Shown piece by piece: positions 24,380 through 34,568 of a stretch of DNA of 64,000 nt. The DNA comes from Isoetes taiwanensis (Eukaryota > Streptophyta > Lycopodiopsida > Isoetales > Isoetaceae). The stretch is from positions 23,163,653-23,227,652 of the forward strand of contig JAJEKV010000006.1 of NCBI GenBank assembly GCA_021234155.1, written 5' to 3'. The position numbers and the translations under genes were made by a program. The notes below the pieces were generated by a model that saw nothing but the letters and a program-made list of their open reading frames with translations, was not told where the DNA came from and searched no databases. Within the stretch, counting starts at the first letter, position 1. Each line of letters begins with the position of its first letter.

Positions 24380-24478
24380 GCAGTCACCAGTATATCCTAG
24401 GGATATTCTAGCATATACCTAGGATATGCCAAAAACCCTCATAAACAAGGGTTTGCCCCCCTAGGGGCAACCCAAAAA
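24380..24478 (-). repeat. End B terminus (inverted copy)
   Basis: Read on the minus strand it starts TTTTTGGGTTGCCCCTAGGG and continues with a palindromic AT-rich block containing GGCATAT, CCTAGG and TATGCTAG. The same terminus occurs in direct orientation at 26925, 30364, 31541 and 32727. Confidence 0.75.
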
Positions 24479-25210
24479 TAAGCCATGAAAACACAAAACT
24501 AAATTAAAAGACTTTTATAAAAACACAACAAAAAATAAAAGACTTTATGCACTGACGCAATTTTCTTTGACAAATACAATGCCAATCTAGCGTCAAACGA
24601 AATTCTATTGCTTTGTTGGCCGGCTAAAATCTTCTCCACAAAATCACAGTTGAGAGGTTTTTTTTGTTACCTTGCTTTACAGCAGTGCTCCCGGCTCTTA
24701 ACCATGCAAGATCGCATAGCTACAATGCCCAACACTCAATTAATAAGCTTGCTTTCATTTTTTTGCAAAGGCGTATTAGAATTTATACATTTTTTTTAGA
24801 AATTAGTCGTCATTCTTCTACTCCAATTTTCTTTGGATATCCAATGGATTCAAAAATCATTTCTCTGGTCAATTCAGGCCTAGTTGTGCTGGTTCTGATG
24901 GAAATATAAACGATTCAGGGGGATACAGAAATTAGGATTCAGGACGACTCAGTTCAAATAAACTGATTTTTCATAGCTGAATAGTTCGTTCCATCAATAC
25001 AATCTTCATTGTATATATGATTCTGACTGTTCTGATATAGCTTTGTTTCAAGCCATTCAAGAAAAGATGTATTTATTTCTTACAATAGTGATTTGTGCTC
25101 TGCCAAATTATCGAGTTCATTCCCATTGACCCTCATAGTTTATCTCATTATTTTGCACCAAAGAAATTCGTGTTAGGATTACAACAATATCCTAGCTCGG
25201 CCATTTCTCT
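24479..25210 (+). repeat. Segmental repeat X, copy 2, right part
   Basis: Matches 156-377 and 3957-4463 continuously, which gives the empty site of the TIR transposon of copy 1 at about 24702. The duplication ends at 25210. Confidence 0.85.
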
Positions 25211-25718
25211 TTTAACCCCAATAAACTTATGTTTTCCCTAATCTTAATATATTGTTAACCCCAAATACACGTGTAAATTATAAGTTTTCTAACCCCAACA
25301 AATAGTCTTTAGTGATAGGTGCCAAATTCGAGCCCCCATATCATTTATACTATGAATTGAAATAAGGGAGGCAAATGTGCACTTACTGTATGACAAGGCC
25401 ATCTGTATTTCTCTTGATCTTCCCTCGAATTGTATCTGGTTAAGCTCTCCAAGTAGTGGAAATGTTAAACTCCGCCGCCAATATTGGGATGACTCAATCC
25501 CGCCCGATGAGATGGACTGCAATTTCCAGGAGATCCATGATCCATCGTTCAACCCTGATATTGAAATCCCTGACCATGGTGTTGATTATATCCCCATCCA
25601 CACTGGGGATCACGCGATGGCAGTTTACTGACCTCTTGTTTGTGTTGTTGCATGTACAGCTTTATTTTCGTTCGTGTTTTGGTTTCTTTCAGCATGTACA
25701 AGTTGTTGCAAGATAGAG

Positions 25719-26141
25719 ATGGAGACCAATGGGAATCCTCCTGGGGAGACCAGTCATCTCGCTGTGAGCATGGATCCATCTTTCATAAGGCACTGCGATT
25801 GACAATTCCCATCCAAATCCTGAGGTTTATGCTCCTGAGGGGGAGCAGCTGTTCACTGCGGAGGAATTTTTAACCCCTTTTTAACGAGCATCATTCAGGT
25901 TGGAACGGAGGCTCATCGAATAGATGCTCTTCTGAGGATCCTGAGGAGGCAGCTGACTGGCTTTTATGTGGCGATCGATTCCACGATGTCCAGTGTTGCT
26001 TGGGAGCAGCTTGGTGCTCTGTTATCTGAATTGCAGGCTTTGAGGTCTCACATGAGCTTGGCCAGGTGCTTGTTGGCGCAGGAAATCCGGCAGCTTGATG
26101 CTGTGATCAGGGGGGCTACATCTGGACAACCCATGAACTAG
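25719..26141 (+). pseudogene. Unidentified ORF with compensating frame changes
   Basis: It starts METNGNPPGETSHLAVSMDP. A one-base change near 25800 moves the frame (SHPNPEVYAPEGEQLFTAEE) and the original frame resumes near 25890. It ends RQLDAVIRGATSGQPMN. The last 70 residues (IDALLRILRRQLTGFYVAI…) are helix-prone and leucine-rich. Length would be about 140 residues. I recognise no family; a retroelement gag-like or captured gene origin is possible. A similar-sounding 84-codon frame lies just upstream (25377-25631). Confidence 0.3.
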
Positions 26142-26396
26142 GCGGCGTTGTTTTCCATTGTGTTTGCAATGTTCCTGTTTGTGCAGTTTCATATGCGTGG
26201 CCCCATGCCACATGTACATTCTCTGAGCCTGTAAATATGTGATATTTTGTTGCTTCATGCTATGTCTTGTACATACTTTGTCCATTCCATTTCCTTACTA
26301 ACATCTGTAGGCTTGAAGAGGGCTTTGGCCCCTGGGCATAAGAGAGACCCCCTACACCGGGATCTCCCTTATGCTCAGATGAGCATTGGCATTGCA

Positions 26397-26612
26397 TTGG
26401 GGTTCAATTCCCCAAGCTCACTAACGAATCGTATTTGTCGGCTTCCAAGAAACGAACAAAAAACCACGCATAGGATCATCGAATGCATGCCATTGACAAC
26501 TGGAGCTTGGAGTCGTAGTCAATGGCATGTGTTTGATGGCCCCTATGCATCGTCCGAACGTGGCATGCAGGTAAGGCATGGGCATTGGATTTGTCTGGGG
26601 TTCGATTCCCCA
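26397..26612 (+). repeat. Two tRNA-like T-arm/B-box copies flanking a 12 bp inverted repeat
   Basis: GGGGTTCAATTCCCC at 26399-26413 and GGGGTTCGATTCCCC at 26597-26611 each form a T-arm. The second contains GGTTCGATTCC, a perfect Pol III B box. Between them CATGCCATTGAC (26486-26497) pairs with GTCAATGGCATG (26518-26529). No acceptor stem or D-arm fits a real tRNA, so this looks like a decayed tRNA-derived SINE or a doubled fragment. Confidence 0.4.
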
Positions 26613-26924
26613 AGCTCTAGTCATTCCATCATGGTGTTCATGTTCTTTGTTCGTAGAGTATTGCCATGCAGTAATTGGCCTTGTTCTTTTCCTACTGTAC
26701 TATATTACAGTGAAAATACTGTTTTATGTAATGGTCTTTGCCTTAATAATGTCGCCCTCATAGTCGGGTCAACCGGCACGAGTTTGACCTGCAAAAGACT
26801 CAGTTTGGGCGTTCTAGATTTATGGGGAGGGAATATGCTCCCACATGTGCTGCAATCCAATGGCCAAAAAGCCATAATACAAGCTTTCGCCATAATAAAA
26901 ACATGAAAACTTTACCACATCTCC

Positions 26925-27015
26925 TTTTTGGGTTGCCCCTAGGGGGGCAAACCCTCGTTTATGTGTGTATGTGGGCATATTCAAGTATATGCTGGCATAT
27001 GTCTAGCATATGCTG
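26925..27015 (+). repeat. End B terminus
   Basis: Hairpin at 26930-26954 followed by the conserved block CGTTTATGTG...GGGCATATTCAAGTATATGC and an AGCATATGCTGATGACTGC tail. Confidence 0.75.
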
Positions 27016-29190
27016 ATGACTGCTAAAAACTGGCTGCTGCCTGTAAATGCTCGGTCATCCAGCCCAAGGCACTTCTGTTCACGCCCTTCAAACCCATTAC
27101 GGCTATGGTTTGGACCGAGGCACCTCTGTTCGCCCGCCGGTCCTTAAGGTTTTGGCTGCTTTGCTACTACCACGCTTCCACGCTATCCTTGGCGCTATAA
27201 GTGGCATGATATAGGCGTTTACGCCTTTCATTAGGACTACTTTCGCCATTATCTTAAGATGAGGGATTCTTCCGTTGTATCGCGGCCGGCTTATTCCATT
27301 TGGAGAGGCTATTTCTGATCAACGCATGGGAATCTTTGCTTGGAAGACCGAACTCTAACTCTGCCATGGAAATACCGTTAAAGGAATCAAGGTGAGTTCT
27401 ACTTCCTATCTTCTAAGATTTAGAGTTGTAAAGTTTTGGCTGAAATGCCCTTGGAAGCCCTATGTTTCTTCCACGGAGGGATTCTAGTTGCATGCCTATC
27501 TAAGCCTGCTATGCTTAAAGTCTTTAAAACATAGTTAGATGTCTGAGGATAAAAGCGGTGATAGAACCGATTCCCCTTTAAGATACTCACGGTCTTGTGA
27601 TTTGCGGTGGTCGTACCATTAAACACATGGGTTCTCATTTCAAATCTGAAAGTTGCCTATAATCTAACAAGGTGGCGTGATGGGACATTCAATCGCTACT
27701 TAGCGAGTATTTAGGCGGGAAGGTAGAGGCTTCTATCACACCTTTAAATGGAGTGGCATCCGTAGATCTAAATATAGATAAAACAATGTGAGTATGGGCA
27801 AGGATTTTCATTCCTTCTGCGGCAAAGATATGAGGGCCCCAATCAAAGTCCCTTTGATCATATATTTTCATGGGGGTAGCTTTGCCCATTCTTCGCTAAC
27901 AATGCTCGTGACGACCTCAGTATGGCCTTGAATTGCTCTTTCTGTCATCGCAAAGTAATTATTGCTTTGTGAATTACGAGGAAGAGCACCGAGTTCAAAT
28001 GTCCACTCCATATGAGGATGGTTTTGTAACCCTGAAATGACTTCAAGCTTCGAGGTTGAACAAGGTGTTTCATCTACTTGGCTACCTCAAGGAGCGATTT
28101 AAAGAGGGTTTTAATGGGGGGACTCACGGGTGGAAACATTGCTCATCATGTTGGTATGAGGGTACATTTGTTTACGATCTACGGGACATGTTGTAGTTCT
28201 TTGGAAATATTTTAATGATGCCTATTTGGTGGGACCTAAAGCTTCCTCCTAGGTTGCGGCATCATAAGATCTCACAAAATAGTTCTTCCCCTTGCCCTTA
28301 TGATGATGCGTTATCACGACCTCTGCTCCTCATTACGCCCGGTGAACAAATACAAGTTGAAGGCTTGAGCTTGGAGTGGCATTGTACACACTATTTCCTT
28401 TAGTTTGAATTGGCAAAAGAGCTTGCTGCGAGGAGATACCTTTCTTAGAGCCAAGTCCGTATAAGCGGGAGCAAAAATGATTAGTAATGATCTTGATAAG
28501 ACGGTTTGTAAAATGGATTTGATTCCCCTTGGCGATCAGTTGACAATACAACAAAGGTAATAATTGCTAAAAAATTTTGGAACCATCAGGTTTAGACACA
28601 ATGATAATAATTGCTCGAGATTTTGGGACCATCAGTGCTGAATAAATTAGATACTTCTTTGGTAACTATTGATGTTGTATGTTGAATATCGAGGTAAATT
28701 GATTTTATTTTAGTTCGATTAGTCGGTGGTGAAGTTCTGTCATTATGTTTTATGTATGAATTGGCCTTTGTGCGTTTTCAGTTGCTGCCTCCCTCTACCC
28801 TTCTCAAGGTTCATGCAGGGAGCATTGCTAGACAACCCGACTAAGTCTTTGCGAGCTAGAAGTGTTGCTGATTCTGGCATGTGAGAACCCTTTGGGGTGG
28901 TCAAAACTTGAGCTGGAGTTATAGGCTCCTTATTGCCTTATTATGTGCTATTGGAGTTGTCGAGGCCTTGAATTTGTTTGGTTGATTGTGTTTATGCAAT
29001 GGCGAGGAAGAAACCAGGTTGTTGCCGCAGATCCTACTATTATTAAGCTTCTCGAGGACAATTGGTATGGATTTCAAAGAAAAGTGCTTACAAGATGTCT
29101 TGTGATTGACTCGGGTGGACCATCTATCTTATCCAAATCGTTGTACCAAGTTCAACCTCTTTATCTTTTGGCTCAAGTTTTGCAATTATA
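27016..29190. other. Element interior, cargo of unknown origin
   Basis: Only short broken frames. One exon-like stretch ends at a donor near 27391 (…GGAATCAAG|GTGAGTT), with residues such as FGEAISDQRMGIFAWKTE readable before it. I cannot name its source. Confidence 0.4.
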
Positions 29191-29194
29191 TTGA

Positions 29195-29284
29195 GGTTAC
29201 GGGAAAATGCTTTCCCTTGTGGAACCCGGAGAAGGCCACCGATAAGTTCAAACCTCAGAATGTTATTGGAGGAGGAGGATTTGG
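29195..29284 (+). pseudogene. Captured receptor-like kinase exon
   Basis: The frame reads WNPEKATDKFKPQNVIGGGGFG and then meets GTGAGG, a splice donor. 'ATDNF...NVIGQGGFG' is the start of the kinase domain of plant receptor-like kinases, and the exon ends inside the glycine loop. No further kinase sequence follows, so this is an isolated captured exon. Confidence 0.65.
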
Positions 29285-30092
29285 GTGAGGGAACTATCTG
29301 GGAGCCGTAATTAACTGCTGAACCTTTGTCATTTTAGTTAAAAGATCGGTTGTGTAATTCGTTGTGGTGGTTCTTTATGAAGAAGATAAAATAACTTTGG
29401 TCAGAAATGCACAATCATGAAAGGCGGACCATCATGCAAAACATGAGCATTACGTTTGATACACATTAAATTATACCGTGTGTTAAACGTTTTTGTTGAT
29501 ATATTTACATATTTATTTGCTATAATGTCGGTTTTCATATCATTCTTTTGACAAGTCGCTCCACGAGTATGCTATGACCGATATCTTCTTGTGAAAGGTG
29601 ATGTCTACATTACTTGAGCTTTTATCTTGAAGAAAAAACCGGTTGATATGTCCAAAGCCTTTTGGACATGAAAATTTACGACATGGGCAAGACCATTGTT
29701 GACAAGCAAAGAAGGCTTAGAAAGCTTGGTAGACCGGTCTTGGAAACAAGTTTTCCTTTCGATAACTTAGCAAGAGTAGTTTAATTGCTTCCATGTGTGT
29801 GCAGTGAAGTTTCTCATAGGCCTTTATAGGTGAGGTGGTGCAAGCGAAGATGGTCTATAATGATTAGGATCAAGTGATAATCATGTCCGGAAATGCCGGC
29901 ATGGCGGTGAGAGTCACTGTCGATTTGTAATGAGATAGTAGGTCCATATTCGCACGGATAATGTCGGGGATCTTTTTGGCTGTCATTAAGAAGCGTGAAT
30001 CGGGGGTTTTAGAAGCATAATGCCTCTTTTCACATAAGATCTAAGGCAATTAAAAGTGTCTAAAGAATTAATCACATGGGCAGAAAAATATG

Positions 30093-31266
30093 CAGGATTC
30101 CCCCAATTGACAACATTGGTGAACGACACAATTAGGCTCTCAATTGACACCGTTGGTAAATGGCACAATTAGGCTACATGAAACGCTGCCACTTTCATTT
30201 TAATATCCACTTTCATTTCATGTCGACATTTACATTTAAATATTATCTATAAAATTTGGGTGTGTATATGCATTTATCCTTCTAGAATGACACTAAGCAC
30301 CTTTAAGCAATGCAATTTGAATATTCTTTATTATTTCATACAATGTAGTGCAAATAATATTGTTTTTTGGGTTGCCCCTAGGGGGGCAAACCCTCGTTTA
30401 TGTGGGTATGTGGGCATATTCAAGTATATGCTGGCATATACCTAGCATATCCGATGGCCCCGCTAAAAGCGGTCGTTTGTAAATGGTCGGGTCATCCGGC
30501 TCCATTATCACTTTGCTACACAAACGCTATCCGCGGACTTGGCTATGGCTTACGCACCTCGGATTACGCCCTCCCTTCCGCGCCTTTCGGGGTTACGGCG
30601 AGTTGAGCACATGTTTATCCCTTCCTTATACCCTCTAGGGCATAATCTCATCTCCCTTAATCTCGGCTATGTAACTCTTGGCGATTTGGGAGATTTTTTG
30701 CCCTTCTTTCTTTACCGCTCAGCTCATCCAAACGGTGACTATAATGCTACCCGGCTATGGACGCCGGAAAGCTCCCTTTATTCATCGGTATGGATTCTTT
30801 CGCTTTTCTTGATATGTTTTATCCGTCTATGAACCCTAAAGTCTATAATCTATGGAGCAGATTACCGATTTGCATGTGCAGTATCGGTTTAGGGTTTGCA
30901 TATGCACATCAAATGGTCCGTAGGATTCAAACGAAATCGATGTGTTGAAGCGTCTACGAAAAGCACCCGTCAGAACCTTTGGTTGTAAGATGCTTCAACT
31001 TTTGACAGAGAGATAAACAAAGGTCAAGATCTATTGGGGTTCCAACTACACTTCATTCAGATTGTCTCGCTCATATATGGCGGAAGATATGTGAGGCAAG
31101 ATGCATGCAGCCAGATATAACCGCATCACTTGCCATGTTGATCAACTGCAGAGGCAGGCTGCCAGATCTACCTGAGGATTACTTTTGAAATGCAGCATCC
31201 TTTACTGTTGCCAACACCACTGTAGGAGAACTAAATGTAAAGGGATTGCCTTTTGCAACCAAGATG
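30093..31266 (+). repeat. Tandem cassette 1 (1.17 kb): spacer, end B, BAHD fragment
   Basis: First of three tandem units, all starting CAGGATTCCC right after an ATG. Each holds a 270 bp spacer, an end B terminus (here 30364-30460) and a decayed BAHD acyltransferase piece. The three units are nearly identical in the spacer. Confidence 0.9.
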
Positions 31267-32455
31267 CAGGATTCCCTCAATTGACAACATTGGTGAACGA
31301 CACAATTAGGCTCTCAATTGACACCGTTGGTAAATGGCACAATTAGGGCTACATGAAACTTATTTGCCACTTTCATTTTAATATCCACTTTCATTTCATG
31401 TCGACATTTACATTTAAATATTATCTATAAAATTTGGGTGTGTATATGCATTTATCCTTCTAGAATGACACTAAGCACCTTTAAGCAATGCAATTTGAAT
31501 ATTCTTTATTATTTCATACAATGTAGTGCAAATAATATTGTTTTTAGGTTGCCTAGGGGGCAAACCCCGTTTTATGTGGGTATGTGGGCATATTTAAGTA
31601 TATCTTTGGCATATACCTAGCATATCTTGATGACGCTAAAAACCGTCTTGGCTGGCGCACGTAAATGGTCGGTCATCCAGCTCCATTATCGACTGCTACA
31701 CAAACGCCTATCCGGTCGGACTTGGCTATGGCCGCACCTCGGATTCGCCCCTCCTCGCCTTCGTCGGTCGGGGGCGAAGTTGAGCACATGTTTATCCCTT
31801 CCTTATACCCTCTAGGGCATAATCTCATCTCCCTTAATCTCGGCTATGCAACTCTTTGACGATTTGGGAGATTTTTGCCCCTTCTTTCTTTACCGCTCAG
31901 CTCATCCAAGCGGTGACTATAATGCTACCCAAAACTATGGACGAGGAAAGCTCCCTTTTATTCATCCGGGTATGGATTCTTTAAGCTTTCTTGATATGTT
32001 TTATCGTCTATGAACCCTAAAGTCTATAATCTATGGAGCGGCCATTACCCGATTTGCATGTGCAGTATCGTTTAGGGGTTTGCATATGCACATCAAATGG
32101 TCCGTAGGATTCAAACTGAAATCAGATGTGTTGAACATCTCTGAGCCAGCACCGTCCGAACCTTTGGTTGTAAGATGCTTCAACTTTGACAGAGCAGAGA
32201 TAAACAGGTCAAGATCTATTGGGGGTTCCAACTACACTTCATTCCAGATTGTCTCTGCTCATATATGGCGGAAGATATGTGAGGCACGATGCATGCAGCC
32301 AGATATAACCGCATCACTTGCCATGTTGATCAACTGCAGAGGCAGGCTGCCAGATCTACCTGAGGATTACTTTTGAAATCACGGCATCCTTCTTTGTTGC
32401 CAACACCACTGTAGGAGAACTAAATGTAAAGGGATTGCCTTTTGCAACTAAGATG
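31267..32455 (+). repeat. Tandem cassette 2 (1.19 kb)
   Basis: Second unit. Its end B (31541-31570) is damaged (AGGTTGCCTAGGGGGCAAAC). Its BAHD part is the best preserved of the three. Confidence 0.9.
31660..32450 (+). pseudogene. Captured BAHD acyltransferase fragment (best copy)
   Basis: BAHD enzymes move acyl groups from acyl-CoA to alcohols or amines (HCT-like enzymes in phenylpropanoid metabolism). At 32080-32376 the frame gives EPLVVRCFNFDRAEINR, YTSFQIVSAHIWRKICEAR and INCRGRLPDLPEDYF, which match the mid-protein region of HCT-like BAHDs. FVANTTVGELNVKGLPFA follows after a frame change. Upstream, FDDLGDF near 31858 (frame changes) and FAYAHQMV near 32080 match blocks before and at the HXXXD site; the Asp of HXXXD is missing. 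The DFGWG motif and C-terminus are absent. Equivalent, more damaged copies lie at 30470-31266 and 32820-33602. Confidence 0.7.
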
Positions 32456-33602
32456 CAGGATTCCCTCAATTGACAACATTGGTGAACGACACAATTAGGC
32501 TCTCAATTGACACCGTTGGTAAATGGCACAATTAGGCTACATGAAACGCTGCCACTTTCATTTTAATATCCACTTTCATTTCATGTCGACATTTACATTT
32601 AAATATTATCTATAAAATTTGGGTGTGTATATGCATTTATCCTTCTAGAATGACACTAAGCACCTTTAAGCAATGCAATTTGAATATTCTTTATTATTTC
32701 ATACAATGTAGTGCAAATAATATTGTTTTTTGGGTTGCCCCTAGGGGGGCAAACCCTCGTTTATGTGGGTATGTGGGCATATTCAAGTATATGCTGGCAT
32801 ATACCTAGCATATGCTGATGATCGCTAAAACTGGGGCACTTTGTAAATGGTCTGGTCATCCGGCTCCATTATCAGCTTTGCTACACAAACGCTATCCGCC
32901 GGATTTGGCTATGGCTTCGCACCTCCGGATTCGCCCCTCCCTTCGCCTTCCGTGGTTGGCGGCGAAGTTGAGCACATGTTTATCCCTTCCTTATACCCTC
33001 TAGGGCATAATCTCATCTCCCTTAATCTCAGCTATGCAACTCTTTGACGATTTGGGAGATTTTGCCCTTCTTTCTTTTACCGCTCAGCTCATCCAAGCGG
33101 TGACTATAATGCTACCCGCCTATGGCCGGAAAGCTTTCTTTTATTCATCCGGTATGGATTCTTTTTCGCTTTCTTGATATGTTTTATCCGTCTATGAACC
33201 CTAAAGTCTATAATCTATGGAGCAGATTACCGATTTGCATGTGCTGGTGTATCGGTTTAGGGTTTGCATATGCACATCAAATGGTCCGTAGGATTCAAAC
33301 TGAAATCAATGTTCATTGAGCGTGAGAGCGTAAGATAAACGTAGATAAAGGTTAAGATCTATTGGGGGTTCCAACTACACTTCATTCATTGTCTCTACGC
33401 TCATATATGGCGGAAGGAAGATATGTGAGGCAAGATGCATGCGACCGGATATAACCGCATCACTTGCCATGTTGATCAACTGCGCAGAGGTACCCGAGAT
33501 CTACGAGGATTACTTTTGAAATGCAAAGCATCCTTTCTTTATTTGCCAACACCATGTGAGGGAGAACTAAATGTAAAGGGATTGCCTTTTGCAACTAAGA
33601 TG
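32456..33602 (+). repeat. Tandem cassette 3 (1.15 kb)
   Basis: Third unit, with an intact end B hairpin at 32732-32756. The array stops at 33602, where the sequence continues into CCCTTTGCC instead of CAGGATTCCC. Confidence 0.9.
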
Positions 33603-34535
33603 CCCTTTGCCATTGATGAAAAGCTTGATGAAGACTTAAAGGTAGACCGATTGATTATCGTATGCTCACCAATCAGTAAAAAGCTGGGCGATATGGTCGA
33701 AAAAGATCTAAGAATGGAGCCGAAACCATCTATATATGTGGTGCGCAATCGCGTATGCACGATTATGACGATAAATCTATGGTATGTAGCCACTTTTAGA
33801 TAATGCGAGATAAATATCAGAGACAATTGTCTAGGCTTAAAAACAACAAGGACATGGGCTATATTTAAGTGGCACTATGTGCGCTTATTTATCATGCCAT
33901 CAAACACCACTAGGAGAATTTTTACTTGCCTTTTTGCTTGCAAAAATGGGACCCTCGATTGGCAAATGCACCTGTGGTAAGCTTCTTTTTTTACTCATGC
34001 CACGATGTTGAAGGAAGTTGGGCTTTTGATATATGCGGAGATCATCTTTTGCGTGAATTGATGACTCGCCAAACTATGATGCGTGGGAAAGCGGGCCACC
34101 AATCGCGGCATGTTGTTTGTGGTAAGGTTTTATCTTGATTTTCGAGTTTTGATTTTGATGATTGTTACGCTAAACGCTAGCGATTTTACCTTCTCAAACC
34201 TTGTCCTTTGATTTTTTAGTGGGTCCAATCACGATTTTGCATTGCCCGGTGAACTACTCATCGGTTACGCTAAAATGTCGAAGAGGTCAAATCTTCTTTC
34301 ATTTCATAGCCCCGCTTGCCTAGACATCTGTGCATCATAACTGAATAGATATTTAGCTGTCAGAATGCACCACAAAGGTTTATGGTGTGAATAATTTCAT
34401 GACTGACAGAATACATCCCAGACGGTAAAAGTTCCTTTACATCTTCTTGGGTGTCTGCTTAATATGGAATGTATCCATAGTTGTTAGTTAGCTATGCTAA
34501 TGTTCTAAGAAAAGCAGTTTGTTTCACTCTCGGGT
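33603..34535. other. Right flank of the cassette array
   Basis: The BAHD frame runs on for about 65 codons (33600-33803: MPFAIDEKLDEDLKVDRLII…) without matching BAHD C-termini, so this is a new junction. An exon-like stretch near 33985-34125 (GSWAFDICGDHLLRELMTRQ…) ends at GTAAGG; I do not recognise it. Confidence 0.35.
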
Positions 34536-34568
34536 CACGGAGGGCAACCCTCCGTGCGCAGCACCTTG
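34530..34568 (-). repeat. End A terminus (inverted relative to 20562)
   Basis: A perfect 9 bp stem CACGGAGGG/CCCTCCGTG with loop CAA, flanked by GAGAGTGAA-like and GCGCA sequence as at 20562-20605. Confidence 0.7.

Larger units (their letters stand above)
20562..24478. mobile_element. Gene-capturing element with two different hairpin ends, 3.9 kb
   Basis: Repeat X copy 1 preserves the uninterrupted site (…GCTAAAACATAAGCC…), so both borders are known to within a few bases. No clear target duplication is seen, and insertion between A and T is possible. Left end A holds the hairpin GGAGGG-TTG-CCCTCC (20573-20587). Right end B holds GGGTTTGCCCCCC-TA-GGGGCAACCC (24449-24473) followed by AAAAA. 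Neither end is a long TIR of the other; they share only GGGTTGCCC in inverted orientation. The interior carries spliced-gene pieces with introns (22871-24080, minus strand). A-T insertion, no duplication and DNA-level gene capture recall Helitrons, but the canonical TC...CTRR ends are not evident, so I leave the class open. Confidence 0.7.
26925..34568 (+). mobile_element. Larger element with end B at left and end A at right, 7.6 kb (inferred)
   Basis: It starts with end B (TTTTTGGGTTGCCCCTAGGG at 26925). The next end A in the matching orientation is the hairpin CACGGAGGG-CAA-CCCTCCGTG at 34536-34556, followed by GTGCGC...CCTTG, as in the 3.9 kb element. The relative orientation of the two ends is the same as there, which is why I bracket the region as one element. 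Cargo includes a receptor-kinase exon (29195-29284) and three tandem BAHD cassettes (30093-33602). No empty site is available, so the outer limits are an inference. Confidence 0.5.

Noticed and set aside
26560-26620. Candidate tRNA gene
   Set aside because: A good T-arm and B box are present, but no acceptor stem pairs at the right distance and no anticodon arm can be drawn.
30093-33602. CRISPR-like or satellite array
   Set aside because: The three units are over 1.1 kb and contain coding remnants and a transposon terminus; this is tandem duplication of element sequence.
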